Positions 45,764 to 54,696 of a stretch of DNA of 64,000 bases are shown here, one piece after another. Numbering within the stretch: position 1 is the first letter of the stretch; every line of letters begins with the position of its first letter. Position numbers and translations under genes: made by a program. Under the pieces are notes generated by a model, which was not told where the DNA came from, did no database searches, and was given only the letters and a program-made list of their open reading frames with translations. The DNA is from an uncultured Clostridia bacterium (GTDB lineage: Bacteria > Bacillota > Clostridia > TANB77 > CAG-508), in the NCBI GenBank assembly GCA_934157035.1, contig CAKPHG010000002.1, positions 62,001-126,000 on the forward strand. The letters are read 5' to 3'.

Positions 45764-46438
45764 TTAAAACTCATCAAATTCTTCATCAATAATATTTTTT
45801 ATTTCATACTTGAGTAATTCCTCACTATTACTATTTTCTATAACTAGCAGTTGCACATTATTATATATTGAATATTTATATATTTCAAGCAACTCATTTT
45901 CATCTAAATATATCTTTAAATTTGGAATTACTAATATAGTTGCTATTTTTAAAGTTGAAATAATATCTGTAATAAACTCTATTTTCTCTACTATGGTAGT
46001 ATAACACATAGTATCTATTTTTAGTTCAAATGCTTTTAATAAATCATTCAATTCTAATTCACTTTTTATACTAAATTCAAATGGCAGTTCATTTATTTCT
46101 TCTATTAAATAATTTCTTAGCTTTAAAGTTATATTTTCTAATTCATCATCTTGCCTATTTTTTATATTTTCAATTAATGTACTATATAATTTATTTAAAA
46201 TTTTTTTAGAATTAAAGTCTATATTAAATATATCTGTCAATACAAATACATTTTTGCCTATACTCACTCTTTCATTATTTTGCATCAATACTATTTGATT
46301 ATCTTCCATGCTATTATCACTTTCATTTAGTATTGTTATCAAATTATAAAATAGTTTTTTATTATATATTTCTAACACATTTACATTTCCTTCTTCGAGT
46401 AATATCTTATTATTTAGTCCAAATATTGACATTATCAT
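45764..46438 (-). CDS. csn2: Csn2, type II-A adaptation protein
   Basis: 224 aa, the length of the short (canonical) Csn2 family. Middle helical region with KSELELNDLLKAFELKID and the ISTLKIATILVIPNLKIYLDENELLEIYKYSIYNNVQLLVIEN block characteristic of Csn2. It forms a ring around DNA ends and helps Cas1-Cas2 insert spacers. It overlaps the cas2 stop by 4 nt. Its presence defines subtype II-A. Confidence 0.93.
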   Translation of the reverse strand: MIMSIFGLNNKILLEEGNVNVLEIYNKKLFYNLITILNESDNSMEDNQIVLMQNNERVSIGKNVFVLTDIFNIDFNSKKILNKLYSTLIENIKNRQDDELENITLKLRNYLIEEINELPFEFSIKSELELNDLLKAFELKIDTMCYTTIVEKIEFITDIISTLKIATILVIPNLKIYLDENELLEIYKYSIYNNVQLLVIENSNSEELLKYEIKNIIDEEFDEF

Positions 46439-46755
46439 AATATTAATAACCTTTCCGTATTATCTACATTGTTATAGTTTTTCTCTCCAACTATGTATTC
46501 CATGGAAGCAAATTGTTTTTCTGTTATCACTAACATTTGTACTATTCCTTTGGTTGGTTTATTTTTTTCTATTTTATCCCTAATTGAATTAGTAACTGAA
46601 TTATTCAATGTTAATTTGCAATATACTGATTCTTGCATCATTATAAATCCTTCTTTTATTAAAAATTTTCTAAACTTAGAATATATTTTTCTATCTCTAG
46701 ATGTTTCTGTTGGTAAATCAAAAAGTACTAATACTCTCATAAATCTATATCTCAT
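46435..46755 (-). CDS. cas2: Cas2, CRISPR adaptation protein
   Basis: 106 aa. Ferredoxin-like fold with the N-terminal MRVLVLFDLPTETSRDRKIYSKFRKFLIKEGF, including the conserved Asp of the LFDLP strand. The core is VYCKLTLNN and the C-terminal strand is GIVQMLVITEKQF. It bridges two Cas1 dimers in the integrase complex. It overlaps cas1 by 11 nt. Confidence 0.96.
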   Translation of the reverse strand: MRYRFMRVLVLFDLPTETSRDRKIYSKFRKFLIKEGFIMMQESVYCKLTLNNSVTNSIRDKIEKNKPTKGIVQMLVITEKQFASMEYIVGEKNYNNVDNTERLLIL

Positions 46756-47611
46756 AATTTAATATTTTACTTTCTTTTTCATTTTCTAATGCATCAAATA
46801 CGCTTTGAATATATATTGGTATTGCGTTTCCTACGTATTGTTCTTTGTGTCCAATTTCTATTTTATTATTTAAAACATCTATTAATTTATATTTTTGATT
46901 TTTATTTAATTCTAAGTTACAATTTTCATAAACTATTTTATCTACTAATGGTCTAAATGGTTCCATTAAATCACATGCTAAGTTAAACTGATTAAATTCA
47001 CTCTTATGGTTTATTCCTAATTGTGTTATATATCCTTTGCTTACAATTTCTTTGTTCATGGTTGATAGTATTATTGCATATCCGTAATCTAAGCTACTAT
47101 TTATATTATCATTTTCCCCTCTAATAAATTTTCTTCCAAATAGTAAATTAAAATATACTTTTGCAGCATGTCCCTCTCTGTTAGTTTTATCTCCTGGCAA
47201 AACTTGTGTTTCAAATTCCAATAATTTTTCATAATTTTCAATCTTCAATTCTTTTAATACCATTGCTTGATTATGTATTTTATTTTTTACAATTTGTTGC
47301 CATACTAAGTCTTTTCTTGCTTCTTTCCAATTAGTTTGCTTTAATATTTTCTTACTTGTATTAAAAGATCCATAGTATGGCATCACTTCTCCAGCTGGAT
47401 TATGTTTTTCGTCACAAAATATTAATTTTATTTTGTTATTTATTAATTCATTAATTAAATATGATGTTATTGATACCATACCATTTTCTATTATTATTAA
47501 ATTTATTTCTGAAAGGTGTATCATTTGAAGATTTTCGCTACGTATTATCAGATAATCGTTTTTATAACTTAGTTTGCAATTTTTATTTACAACTACTGTT
47601 CTCCATCCCAT
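46745..47611 (-). CDS. cas1: Cas1, CRISPR integrase
   Basis: 288 aa, normal for type II Cas1. N-terminal beta domain (IHLSEINLIIIENGMVSITSYLI) and a helical catalytic domain with REGHAAKVYFNLLFG (metal-binding Glu region), SSLDYGYAIILSTMNKE, QLGINHKSEFNQFNLACDLMEPFRPLVD (the His and Asp metal ligands). The ATG lies inside the end of cas9 (29-nt overlap), so cas9-cas1-cas2-csn2 form one transcript. Confidence 0.97.
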   Translation of the reverse strand: MGWRTVVVNKNCKLSYKNDYLIIRSENLQMIHLSEINLIIIENGMVSITSYLINELINNKIKLIFCDEKHNPAGEVMPYYGSFNTSKKILKQTNWKEARKDLVWQQIVKNKIHNQAMVLKELKIENYEKLLEFETQVLPGDKTNREGHAAKVYFNLLFGRKFIRGENDNINSSLDYGYAIILSTMNKEIVSKGYITQLGINHKSEFNQFNLACDLMEPFRPLVDKIVYENCNLELNKNQKYKLIDVLNNKIEIGHKEQYVGNAIPIYIQSVFDALENEKESKILNYEI

Positions 47612-50600
47612 TCACTTTATACCTTCTTTCGTATATTCCTGTAACTGATTTATCTACAAATGTCATATTTTCTAAATCTTTAGTTTTAAATGCGCTCTTT
47701 CTTGTTCTTCCTGCTCTATCTCCAAGTCCTACTTTCGATAAATTTCCTTGTCCTCTATGCATTAAATCTATTAGCCCATTTATTGTTGATACTTTATCGT
47801 TATACTGCATTTTGCTGAACTTTTCTTTAGTTTCATCATCAGTAGCTTTTTTATAAATTGAAGTAAATATTTTGTATTCTTTATCTAACTTTTCAATCAA
47901 ATAGCTATAAATTCTTTCTATATTTATTTCAACTTCTATCTTTTCATCTTCTGTCATTTTATCATTATTCATTAAATATATAAGTCTATTTATTTCTTCT
48001 AACACAACTAGTTGTTTATTGGTTCTTATTTCTCTATCGCTCAAAAGCACCATAGGTTCATTATTTTCATCCATATATTCTTGATATTTTAAAATTTTAG
48101 ATTTTATTATTTTTATATTTGTTGCATTGCTGTCCAATTGATTTTCTATATATTCTTCTAGAGTAGTCTTTCTATTTTTTATGTCATAACTTGTCTTTAC
48201 TGGGATTCCTAGCATTTCAATTTGTTGTTTATTTTTCTTATCTATATAGCTAAAAATTGTAAAATAAGCTTTATTTTCTCCTGAATATCCTCCATACTTG
48301 CCAACATTCATTCCATTTTTTAGTGGAATTACTGGCTTTACATTTTTATCATTAGTTCCATATAGTGTTTGATTATAGAATGCTCCTGTTTGTTCTTCTA
48401 ATTTTCGTGTTACAAAGCAATCTTTATAATTTAGTGTTTTCTTTACTTTTTCTTTATCTATATTGTTTGAAACCATTCCCATAATAATCCAAACTTTTTT
48501 CTTGCTTGATTTATCTTCTTCATTTTTCTTTATATAATTTTTTACATACTCTGTATATTTATATTCGTCTTTATAATGTAATTTTGTATCTATAACATTG
48601 CCTATTACACTTATAATATACGCATCTTGTGCATGGTGATAATCGTTAACGTTTCTGTTTTTATATATTTCAAAAAAAGTTCTAAAATTATGAGTTAACT
48701 CTGATCTTATTGCAAATACATTAGAATTTTTATATTGATTTACAAGTAGATTTGTTACATATTTCGTGCTTTGTCTCGTTTCTATTAATTGTCTTGAAAC
48801 AAATTTTACTTTATCGTCATTTGTTTCAAACATTTTTCTTCTTGTTAAATTTTTTAATTTCTTATCATCAATTAATCCATTTTTGTGTAGTTGTTTCCAC
48901 CATGATTCTTGCTTATTTATTATCTTCTCATCTAACAATAAGTTTCCGCTTTTTCTTTGATTTTCTTCTTTATATACTAATGCTTTATTTGATAAGCTAT
49001 CATCTTTCACATAACTTTGTGGCAAGATATGATCAATTTCATATAAATATAATGTGTCTATGTTCAATGGTCTTGAGCTATACATACATCTACCATTTTG
49101 AGTAAAATACAAATATAATCTTTCATTAAAATCCTTTTCATTTTGTCTCTTTTTAAGTTCTTGATATACCTTTGGATTATAATCTTTTAGCATTTCTATT
49201 TCTTCTAAGAAATTGTCGTATATTTTTAATAAAGCTTTAGCTCTATTATCTTTACGTACTTTCTTTTTCTGTTCTTCTCTTGCAAATTCCACATAAATAT
49301 TTTTTGGTTCAGCTTTCATAATTTTTGTAATTTCTTTTACAATTTTTATACTCTGCCATATAGCTCTCTTATTAGCTGGTGATGTTGGTATTTCATCAAC
49401 CATCTCATATGTTATTTGTGTATTAGTATTTTGCATTCTATCTTCTATTTGCTTATTGAATCCATATTGGTCATTATTAATAATTTGCATAAAATTGTCT
49501 TTTGTAAATTTTAATTTTTCCATTATATTTCTGCCATCATCATATGCTTTTAATTCTGTTAATAGCTCTTTAGATAATCTTGACCATCCACTATAATTCT
49601 TTTTAGTAAGTTTGTTTATAACTTTTTCGTCTAAATGATATTGGTTTGTTATCTTTCTTTTTAGAATTTTTTTGTCTTCAAAGATAGTAATCCATTCTAT
49701 TATTTTTTCAACCATTTCAATGTTGTTTTCATTTACTGCACCAAATAATTCCTTCATATCAATATATGAAGCCATATTAGACATAAATTTGTCAACTTCA
49801 GCAAAACCAGTAACAGAGTTGATTTCTTCAAATATTTGATAATCTATAAGTAATTGTTTCAAGTCCTTCACTTTTACATTTTTCTTTACTTTAAATAATT
49901 TTTCTATTATTAAATCTTTTGTTTTAGGTGATAATTTATAATTGTTTACTCTAATATTTGCAAGTTCATTTCTTACACAAAATTCAGAATATAAGATTGA
50001 TTGCTTTGGGATTACATCTTCATTTAATAAATATGTACATTTATTAGTCATTCTTCTTATAAATTTTTCTGCAGTTGCATCAACATCAACATTATTTTCA
50101 AAATTCCAAGGACGGATTTTTTCATTTGTTTTTCTTACTACCCACGCGAACCTACTATTATCATTTTTGGCAAGAGGTCCTACATAATATGGAATTCTAA
50201 ATTTCATTAAACTTAAAATATTTTGTTTGTTTTCTTTTATTGTTGGATAAAATTTTTCCTGATTTTCTAATATTTTTTCAAGTTCTTGATAATGTAGCTG
50301 ATATGGTATAGCAGCATTTGCTGTTGTATTTATTTTTATTAAAAACGTCTCATTTTCAATATCTTGTAATATTTTTTGTTTTTCTTCACAATCCGGAACA
50401 TTTGCAAGATCTTGTTTTATTCTCTTATATAAATCTTCTATTGGGCACTTTGAAATATTATTTTCGAAGATTGCGTAACTGCTATTTTCTTTATTTCTAA
50501 ACATATTGTTATATTCAGATTTTAAATATGTTCTATAAATATACTTTAATATTTTTAGATCTTTTTTATATTTTTCGTATTTATGAATAAATGCCTCAGA

Positions 50601-51536
50601 AATACTATTATTTCCTTGTAGAATATCTTGCAAAATAAACCAATTATATATCTTTTGTAAAACGTCATACAAATCTGCGTTTTCTTGCAAAGCCTCTTTT
50701 ATTTCATCTTCGTTTGCAATATCAGTACTAAAAGATATATTTGAATTTTCTATATTTGCATCGAATATCTTATTGACATCAAATTTATAGCCTAAAACAG
50801 CACAAATAATTCCATTTATTATTGATTTTTCATCTTTTGAATAATCAAATAATTTCATTAGCTTGTCTTTCTTTTCAGACTTTGTTGTTTCTTTATCTTT
50901 TAAAATATTTTTTAGATTTTCTAACGTAGATGTAAATTCAATTTCAAGATTTTCTTGTATATAGTTTATTAAAAACTCTATTGATTCTATAATTTCGTCA
51001 TTGGCACTTTTTAAGTCACCCTCATATAAGAAATTACCACGATACTTAATAATATGATGAATTGCAAGATAAACCAACCTAATATCATGTTTTTCTTGGC
51101 TTATTGTAAGTTCTTTTCTCAAATGATAAATAGTTGGATATTTTGCATAATAATTTTGATCTGAAAAACTTAATTCTGAAAATAAATTATATTTTTTACC
51201 ATTCATTCTTTCTTGTGTTTTTTCACTTTCTATTCTAGAAGCTTCTTTAAGCATAGGAAAAAAATTAGGATACTCCTTTTCTATGTCATTCAATAATAAA
51301 CTTTGTAAAATATTTATTCTTTCTCTTCTTCTTTCAATTCTTCTTCTCGTACCTCTAAAACTTCTTGTTTGCATAGCAGTGCTACCTTCATCAAATAGCC
51401 TTGCTCCCCACATATTTTTATTTCCATGTTTTAAAACATTATTATCTAGATCCGTTACAGCCCATCCTACTGAATTTGTTCCAATATCTAAACCTATATT
51501 ATATTCTGGATAATTTTTCAAATTTTTCTGTTCCAT
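47583..51536 (-). CDS. cas9: Cas9, type II-A CRISPR effector nuclease
   Basis: 1317 aa, similar in size to SpCas9. RuvC-I NIGLDIGTNSVGWAV with Asp17, an Arg-rich bridge helix (RGTRRRIERRRERIN, near 60-75), RuvC-II NIYVEFARE with Glu750, HNH centre EIDHILPQ with Asp835 and His836, RuvC-III DYHHAQDAY with His967 and Asp971. All catalytic positions are intact, so it should cut both strands of a crRNA-matched target. The C-terminal PAM-interacting part (about 1080-1317) cannot be used to read the PAM by eye. AAAGGAAAAA precedes the ATG. Confidence 0.98.
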   Translation of the reverse strand: MEQKNLKNYPEYNIGLDIGTNSVGWAVTDLDNNVLKHGNKNMWGARLFDEGSTAMQTRSFRGTRRRIERRRERINILQSLLLNDIEKEYPNFFPMLKEASRIESEKTQERMNGKKYNLFSELSFSDQNYYAKYPTIYHLRKELTISQEKHDIRLVYLAIHHIIKYRGNFLYEGDLKSANDEIIESIEFLINYIQENLEIEFTSTLENLKNILKDKETTKSEKKDKLMKLFDYSKDEKSIINGIICAVLGYKFDVNKIFDANIENSNISFSTDIANEDEIKEALQENADLYDVLQKIYNWFILQDILQGNNSISEAFIHKYEKYKKDLKILKYIYRTYLKSEYNNMFRNKENSSYAIFENNISKCPIEDLYKRIKQDLANVPDCEEKQKILQDIENETFLIKINTTANAAIPYQLHYQELEKILENQEKFYPTIKENKQNILSLMKFRIPYYVGPLAKNDNSRFAWVVRKTNEKIRPWNFENNVDVDATAEKFIRRMTNKCTYLLNEDVIPKQSILYSEFCVRNELANIRVNNYKLSPKTKDLIIEKLFKVKKNVKVKDLKQLLIDYQIFEEINSVTGFAEVDKFMSNMASYIDMKELFGAVNENNIEMVEKIIEWITIFEDKKILKRKITNQYHLDEKVINKLTKKNYSGWSRLSKELLTELKAYDDGRNIMEKLKFTKDNFMQIINNDQYGFNKQIEDRMQNTNTQITYEMVDEIPTSPANKRAIWQSIKIVKEITKIMKAEPKNIYVEFAREEQKKKVRKDNRAKALLKIYDNFLEEIEMLKDYNPKVYQELKKRQNEKDFNERLYLYFTQNGRCMYSSRPLNIDTLYLYEIDHILPQSYVKDDSLSNKALVYKEENQRKSGNLLLDEKIINKQESWWKQLHKNGLIDDKKLKNLTRRKMFETNDDKVKFVSRQLIETRQSTKYVTNLLVNQYKNSNVFAIRSELTHNFRTFFEIYKNRNVNDYHHAQDAYIISVIGNVIDTKLHYKDEYKYTEYVKNYIKKNEEDKSSKKKVWIIMGMVSNNIDKEKVKKTLNYKDCFVTRKLEEQTGAFYNQTLYGTNDKNVKPVIPLKNGMNVGKYGGYSGENKAYFTIFSYIDKKNKQQIEMLGIPVKTSYDIKNRKTTLEEYIENQLDSNATNIKIIKSKILKYQEYMDENNEPMVLLSDREIRTNKQLVVLEEINRLIYLMNNDKMTEDEKIEVEINIERIYSYLIEKLDKEYKIFTSIYKKATDDETKEKFSKMQYNDKVSTINGLIDLMHRGQGNLSKVGLGDRAGRTRKSAFKTKDLENMTFVDKSVTGIYERRYKVNGMENSSCK

Positions 51537-51540
51537 ATAC

Positions 51541-51569
51541 TTGCAAATTTTTCCTTTCTATGATATATT
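51541..51569 (+). promoter_or_regulatory. Promoter of the tracrRNA
   Basis: TTGCAA (51541-51546), 17 nt, TATATT (51564-51569), predicting a start near 51576, just before the anti-repeat. It lies in the cas9 leader. Confidence 0.6.
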
Positions 51570-51575
51570 TATTTT

Positions 51576-51695
51576 GCTATTAATTACTATCTAAAATAGC
51601 ACAATGAGTTAAAATAAGGTTAAACCTTAAATGCCAATTTATATTGGTTTCACTTAGGTGAAGTAAAGTTCTAGCAAGCTAGAACTTTTATTTTT
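51576..51695 (+). ncRNA. tracrRNA
   Basis: Anti-repeat ACTATCTAAAATAGCACAAT (51586-51605) pairs with the crRNA repeat over 20 positions with a single G-U wobble. A bulge and AGTTAAAATAAGG then mirror the SpCas9 tracrRNA layout. Hairpins follow: AAGGTT/AACCTT (51616-51628, nexus-like), CCAAT/ATTGG (51634-51647), TTCAC/GTGAA (51649-51662), and a terminator AAAGTTCTAGC/GCTAGAACTTT (about 51665-51688) with a U-run. Strand is opposite to cas9. Ends are predicted, not measured. Confidence 0.92.
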
Positions 51696-51728
51696 ACTCA
51701 TATAAAATAGTAAAATTTTTACAAATTC

Positions 51729-51757
51729 ATAATACCATATAAGTTATATTTTCACAA
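51729..51757 (-). promoter_or_regulatory. Candidate cas9 operon promoter
   Basis: Minus strand TTGTGA (51757-51752), 17 nt, TATTAT (51734-51729). If used, the cas9 leader of about 185 nt is antisense to the whole tracrRNA. Weaker alternatives closer to cas9 cannot be ruled out. Confidence 0.4.
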
Positions 51758-51836
51758 CATATTTTTACAAAATTTTACAAATATTTTATTTTGTCAAATT
51801 TCAATTTTTTAGATTTTCTTTATATACTCTATCATT

Positions 51837-52289
51837 TCATTTTTTTATCTCATCAATAGTTACATTCTTTATACTATTTGCGTACTTTAATACATCTTCT
51901 TCCATTGGCAAATTAGTTTTATCTATTCCAAATTCTTTTAATATTGGTAAGATTTTTTCTTCCATATTAGGATAATATTCGTACAAAGTATCATACGCAT
52001 TTAGTGGTTTATCTGGTTTTGTATACCTTGCACTTTCCCAATCCAATACCATTTCTATATAGTCCACATCGCTCTTTTCTAGTTCATTTTGGTGGTGTGA
52101 AGATGAACTTCTATGCATTTGTGATACATCTTTTTTGTTGTAAAACAAATACATAAAAAGTTTATCTATGTCATGATTTTCTATTTGCTTTAATACTTTT
52201 TCTTTATCTTTTTTTACATATTTATTCGCTATATATATAACTATTTTTCTATGTTTATATGTATATTCTATGTATTCTTGATTTTTCAT
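51837..52289 (-). CDS. Hypothetical protein, DUF5662/HD-like metal-binding pattern
   Basis: 150 aa, soluble and helical. An HDIDK motif (near residue 39) and a later HRSSSSHHQNELEKSD stretch (near 60-75), followed by DYIEMVLDWESARY, resemble the DUF5662-like group with HD-type metal ligands. No biochemical role is known to me. It follows a nucleotidyltransferase-like gene by 11 nt, so the two form a pair at the outer edge of the CRISPR locus. Confidence 0.55.
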   Translation of the reverse strand: MKNQEYIEYTYKHRKIVIYIANKYVKKDKEKVLKQIENHDIDKLFMYLFYNKKDVSQMHRSSSSHHQNELEKSDVDYIEMVLDWESARYTKPDKPLNAYDTLYEYYPNMEEKILPILKEFGIDKTNLPMEEDVLKYANSIKNVTIDEIKK

Positions 52290-52300
52290 GTTTGCTCCTT

Positions 52301-52696
52301 TTATTCATTTTTATCTTTTATATACCTTTCAATATTTTTAATATCCATTTGGTCTTTCGGTAAATTTCTTTTCTTTTTATCTCTTAAAATTATTTCAAGT
52401 TTCTGTACTTGATATCCATCTTTTATATTATATTGATTTATAAACTCCTCAGGAGAATCAACGACAACCTCTATTCTATCATTTAACTTATAAAATCCAC
52501 ATTTGTTTTTCTTATCTTCTGTTAAATTAAATTTTTCTTTTATTTCATTAAATAATTTTTCTGAAATACATAAATCTAAATCACCTGCTTTTTCTCTTAG
52601 TCCGTATAATAATAAACATCCGCTTGATAAAATATAATACTCGTTATTAGGAAAATTTAAACTTTCTATTAATTTTATTAATTCATCTTTGTTCAT
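52301..52696 (-). CDS. Nucleotidyltransferase-fold protein (putative)
   Basis: 131 aa. The segment YYILSSGCLLLYGLREKAGDLDLCIS (about 21-46) looks like the start of an NTase fold: a small-residue turn followed by a D-x-D pair (DLD). A third acidic residue could be in DRIEVVVDS (near 75-80). The usual GS motif is SSG here. Substrate unknown; an antitoxin-like or sugar/RNA nucleotidyltransferase role is possible given the paired gene downstream. Confidence 0.6.
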   Translation of the reverse strand: MNKDELIKLIESLNFPNNEYYILSSGCLLLYGLREKAGDLDLCISEKLFNEIKEKFNLTEDKKNKCGFYKLNDRIEVVVDSPEEFINQYNIKDGYQVQKLEIILRDKKKRNLPKDQMDIKNIERYIKDKNE

Positions 52697-52816
52697 AATT
52701 TACCTCCTACCTTTTCCACAATTATATCACTTATTGTGGATATTTCTACACTTTTCTTGTAATTATAATGTTTTTGTGATATTTATTATATAAATATTTT
52801 ATTTAAGGAGGCTTTC

Positions 52817-53350
52817 ATGTATAATCGTATTTCTATTATAGGTGGCTCTGGATCTGGCAAAAGTACCTTGTGTTCAATTCTTTCAAAAGAGTTAAACTTG
52901 CCTGCTATTCATTTGGATGGCATAAACTTCGACTCAAACTGGGTCGAAATCGATAAATCAAAAAGAGATAACATTATTATTAATAAAGCTTTAGAAGACA
53001 AATGGATTATTGATGGTAATTATACTAAAACTCTTAAAAACCGTCTTGAAAGAGCTGACTTAATTATTTGGTTAGATTATTCTACTTTTGCTTTACTTAA
53101 AGGTGTTTTAAAAAGAATTTTTAAAGGTATTAATAAAGAAAAACCTGAAATTCCTGGTTGTAAAGAACGTTTTGATTTTAATTTTATAAAATATGTTATC
53201 ACATATAATAAAAAGAAACGATATATAATAGTAGAAAATTTAGCAGATATTCCTAAAGAGAAAATCTTAATTTTCAAAAATCAAAAAAAGTTGAATAAAT
53301 GGCTAAAGGATTTTACACATAATGAAAATATTTTAGACAATATTAAATAA
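52817..53350 (+). CDS. FlaR/topology-modulation-like P-loop kinase
   Basis: 177 aa. Walker A GGSGSGKST (residues 9-17), LDGINFDSNW substrate strand, WIIDGNYTKTLKNRLERADLIIWLDYSTF Walker B region. Proteins of this type are labelled DNA topology modulation protein FlaR but look like small-molecule or nucleoside kinases. AAGGAGG site before the ATG. Followed after 25 nt by another P-loop gene. Confidence 0.82.
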   Translation: MYNRISIIGGSGSGKSTLCSILSKELNLPAIHLDGINFDSNWVEIDKSKRDNIIINKALEDKWIIDGNYTKTLKNRLERADLIIWLDYSTFALLKGVLKRIFKGINKEKPEIPGCKERFDFNFIKYVITYNKKKRYIIVENLADIPKEKILIFKNQKKLNKWLKDFTHNENILDNIK

Positions 53351-53375
53351 ATAATTTATTGTTGGAGGATTTGAT

Positions 53376-53882
53376 ATGAAAACTTTATATATAATTACTG
53401 GTCCTGCTGGAATTGGAAAAAGCACTATTTCCAAGAAGATTGCAATTAGTAAAGAAAGGTCAGCCCTTATAGAAGGTGACGATATTTACCATCAAGTTAT
53501 TGGTGGATACGTTCCTGCATGGAAACAAGGAAATCATTTGGATATTTTTTGGAAAATATGTATAGATACAATTAGCGAATATTTAAAAAATGGTTATGAT
53601 GTTATATTTAATTATATAATCTCACCTGTAAATTTTAATATTCTTAAAGAAAAATTTAAGAATTATAATATAAAATTTATCGTTTTACTAGTTGATGAAA
53701 AGACAATTATTGAAAGAGATAATTGTAGACCTACGGATTGCCAAATGCATGAAAGATGTATTACTTTACTAAATAATTTTAAAAAATATGATTTTGGAAA
53801 AGATTATTCTTTAGATACTAGTAACCTATCTATTGATAAAACTTTTGAGATTATAGAAACAAGAGAGAAGTTTAATGTATAA
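53376..53882 (+). CDS. AAA/kinase-like P-loop protein
   Basis: 168 aa. Walker A GPAGIGKST (residues 9-17), LIEGDDIYHQV after it, and FIVLLVDEKTIIERDNCRP with an Arg-rich lid. Resembles small phosphotransferases (chloramphenicol/shikimate kinase-like fold). Co-directional with the gene upstream. Its 3' end forms half of a terminator hairpin shared with the convergent CYTH gene. Confidence 0.78.
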   Translation: MKTLYIITGPAGIGKSTISKKIAISKERSALIEGDDIYHQVIGGYVPAWKQGNHLDIFWKICIDTISEYLKNGYDVIFNYIISPVNFNILKEKFKNYNIKFIVLLVDEKTIIERDNCRPTDCQMHERCITLLNNFKKYDFGKDYSLDTSNLSIDKTFEIIETREKFNV

Positions 53883-53897
53883 ACTTCTCTCTTGTTT
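53857..53897. terminator. Bidirectional terminator overlapping a coding end
   Basis: 18-bp perfect stem AAACAAGAGAGAAGTTTA / TAAACTTCTCTCTTGTTT with a 5-nt loop. The left arm encodes the last residues of the P-loop protein. Confidence 0.85.
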
Positions 53898-53898
53898 G

Positions 53899-54474
53899 TT
53901 ATTTATTTTCTTGTGCGTCTTTTACCAAATCTCTATATGGTTTTGTTTTTTCTTTTAATTTTTCACATTCAAATTCACTTGTAAATCTATCCAATTCATC
54001 GTGTAATTTTTCTTTTTCATCTTCGGTATGTGCAATAATTTCTAATTCTATAAAATTGCCTACATTTTCAATTGAATCTAACATTATATTATGTTCAAAT
54101 CCACATTCATTTTTAGTATATACAACTCTATTTTTTGTAAAAGAAATATATTTGCCATATCCTAATCCGTTCAAAATAAATTTAATATCTTCTAAGTCAT
54201 TTACATTTAAAGATATATTTACTTCTTTTTTTCCGTACTTTTCCATGCTATCAGCTATTTGAGGTTTGAATGTTAATTCAAGTTTTTCATTGTTTGTTTT
54301 CCTTGTTCTAAGACATGTTTTTGTTTTTATAAATTCTAATTTCTTATCTGTATAATATGTATCTTGCTCTTGTACCTCATAATTAAATTTATAATTTTTT
54401 TCTTTTATTTTCTTTAATATTTCTTCAAAATTTTCTATGCAATAGCTTGCTTCAAGTTCAATTAAATTTGACAT
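53899..54474 (-). CDS. CYTH-domain protein (CyaB/thiamine triphosphatase-like)
   Basis: 191 aa, full-length class IV adenylate cyclase/CYTH triphosphatase fold. The N-terminal motif IELEASY corresponds to ExExK but carries Ser where the Lys is expected. Later strands show CLRTRKTNNEKLELTFK, FTKNRVVYT and FIELEIIA, the usual Arg/Lys and Glu ligands of the tunnel. It probably handles a triphosphate; activity may be altered by the missing Lys. Confidence 0.85.
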   Translation of the reverse strand: MSNLIELEASYCIENFEEILKKIKEKNYKFNYEVQEQDTYYTDKKLEFIKTKTCLRTRKTNNEKLELTFKPQIADSMEKYGKKEVNISLNVNDLEDIKFILNGLGYGKYISFTKNRVVYTKNECGFEHNIMLDSIENVGNFIELEIIAHTEDEKEKLHDELDRFTSEFECEKLKEKTKPYRDLVKDAQENK

Positions 54475-54507
54475 GGTTTTCTCCTTTTATCATATAATCA
54501 AAATATT

Positions 54508-54696
54508 TTACCAACATTTTTCTAAATCACTTGCTTCAAAACTTTCAACTATTTGCCCATTGTTTATAGAAACCATATATAAATCTCCATTTTTACTTAT
54601 AATATATCCTTCTTGATCTCTATATTTTACTCTTACTTTATCTCCAACTTCAAATTCTTCATTTGAATTAGAAAATAAGTCACTAAATATTCCCAT
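54508..54696 (-). CDS. Small SH3/KOW-like protein
   Basis: 62 aa from the ATG at 54696, chosen over 54753 because AAGG lies 7 nt before it. The sequence FEVGDKVRVKYRDQEGYIISKNGDLYMVSI has the beta-barrel pattern of KOW or SH3-like small domains. Function unknown. Last gene before the composition change at about 54.8 kb. Confidence 0.65.
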   Translation of the reverse strand: MGIFSDLFSNSNEEFEVGDKVRVKYRDQEGYIISKNGDLYMVSINNGQIVESFEASDLEKCW

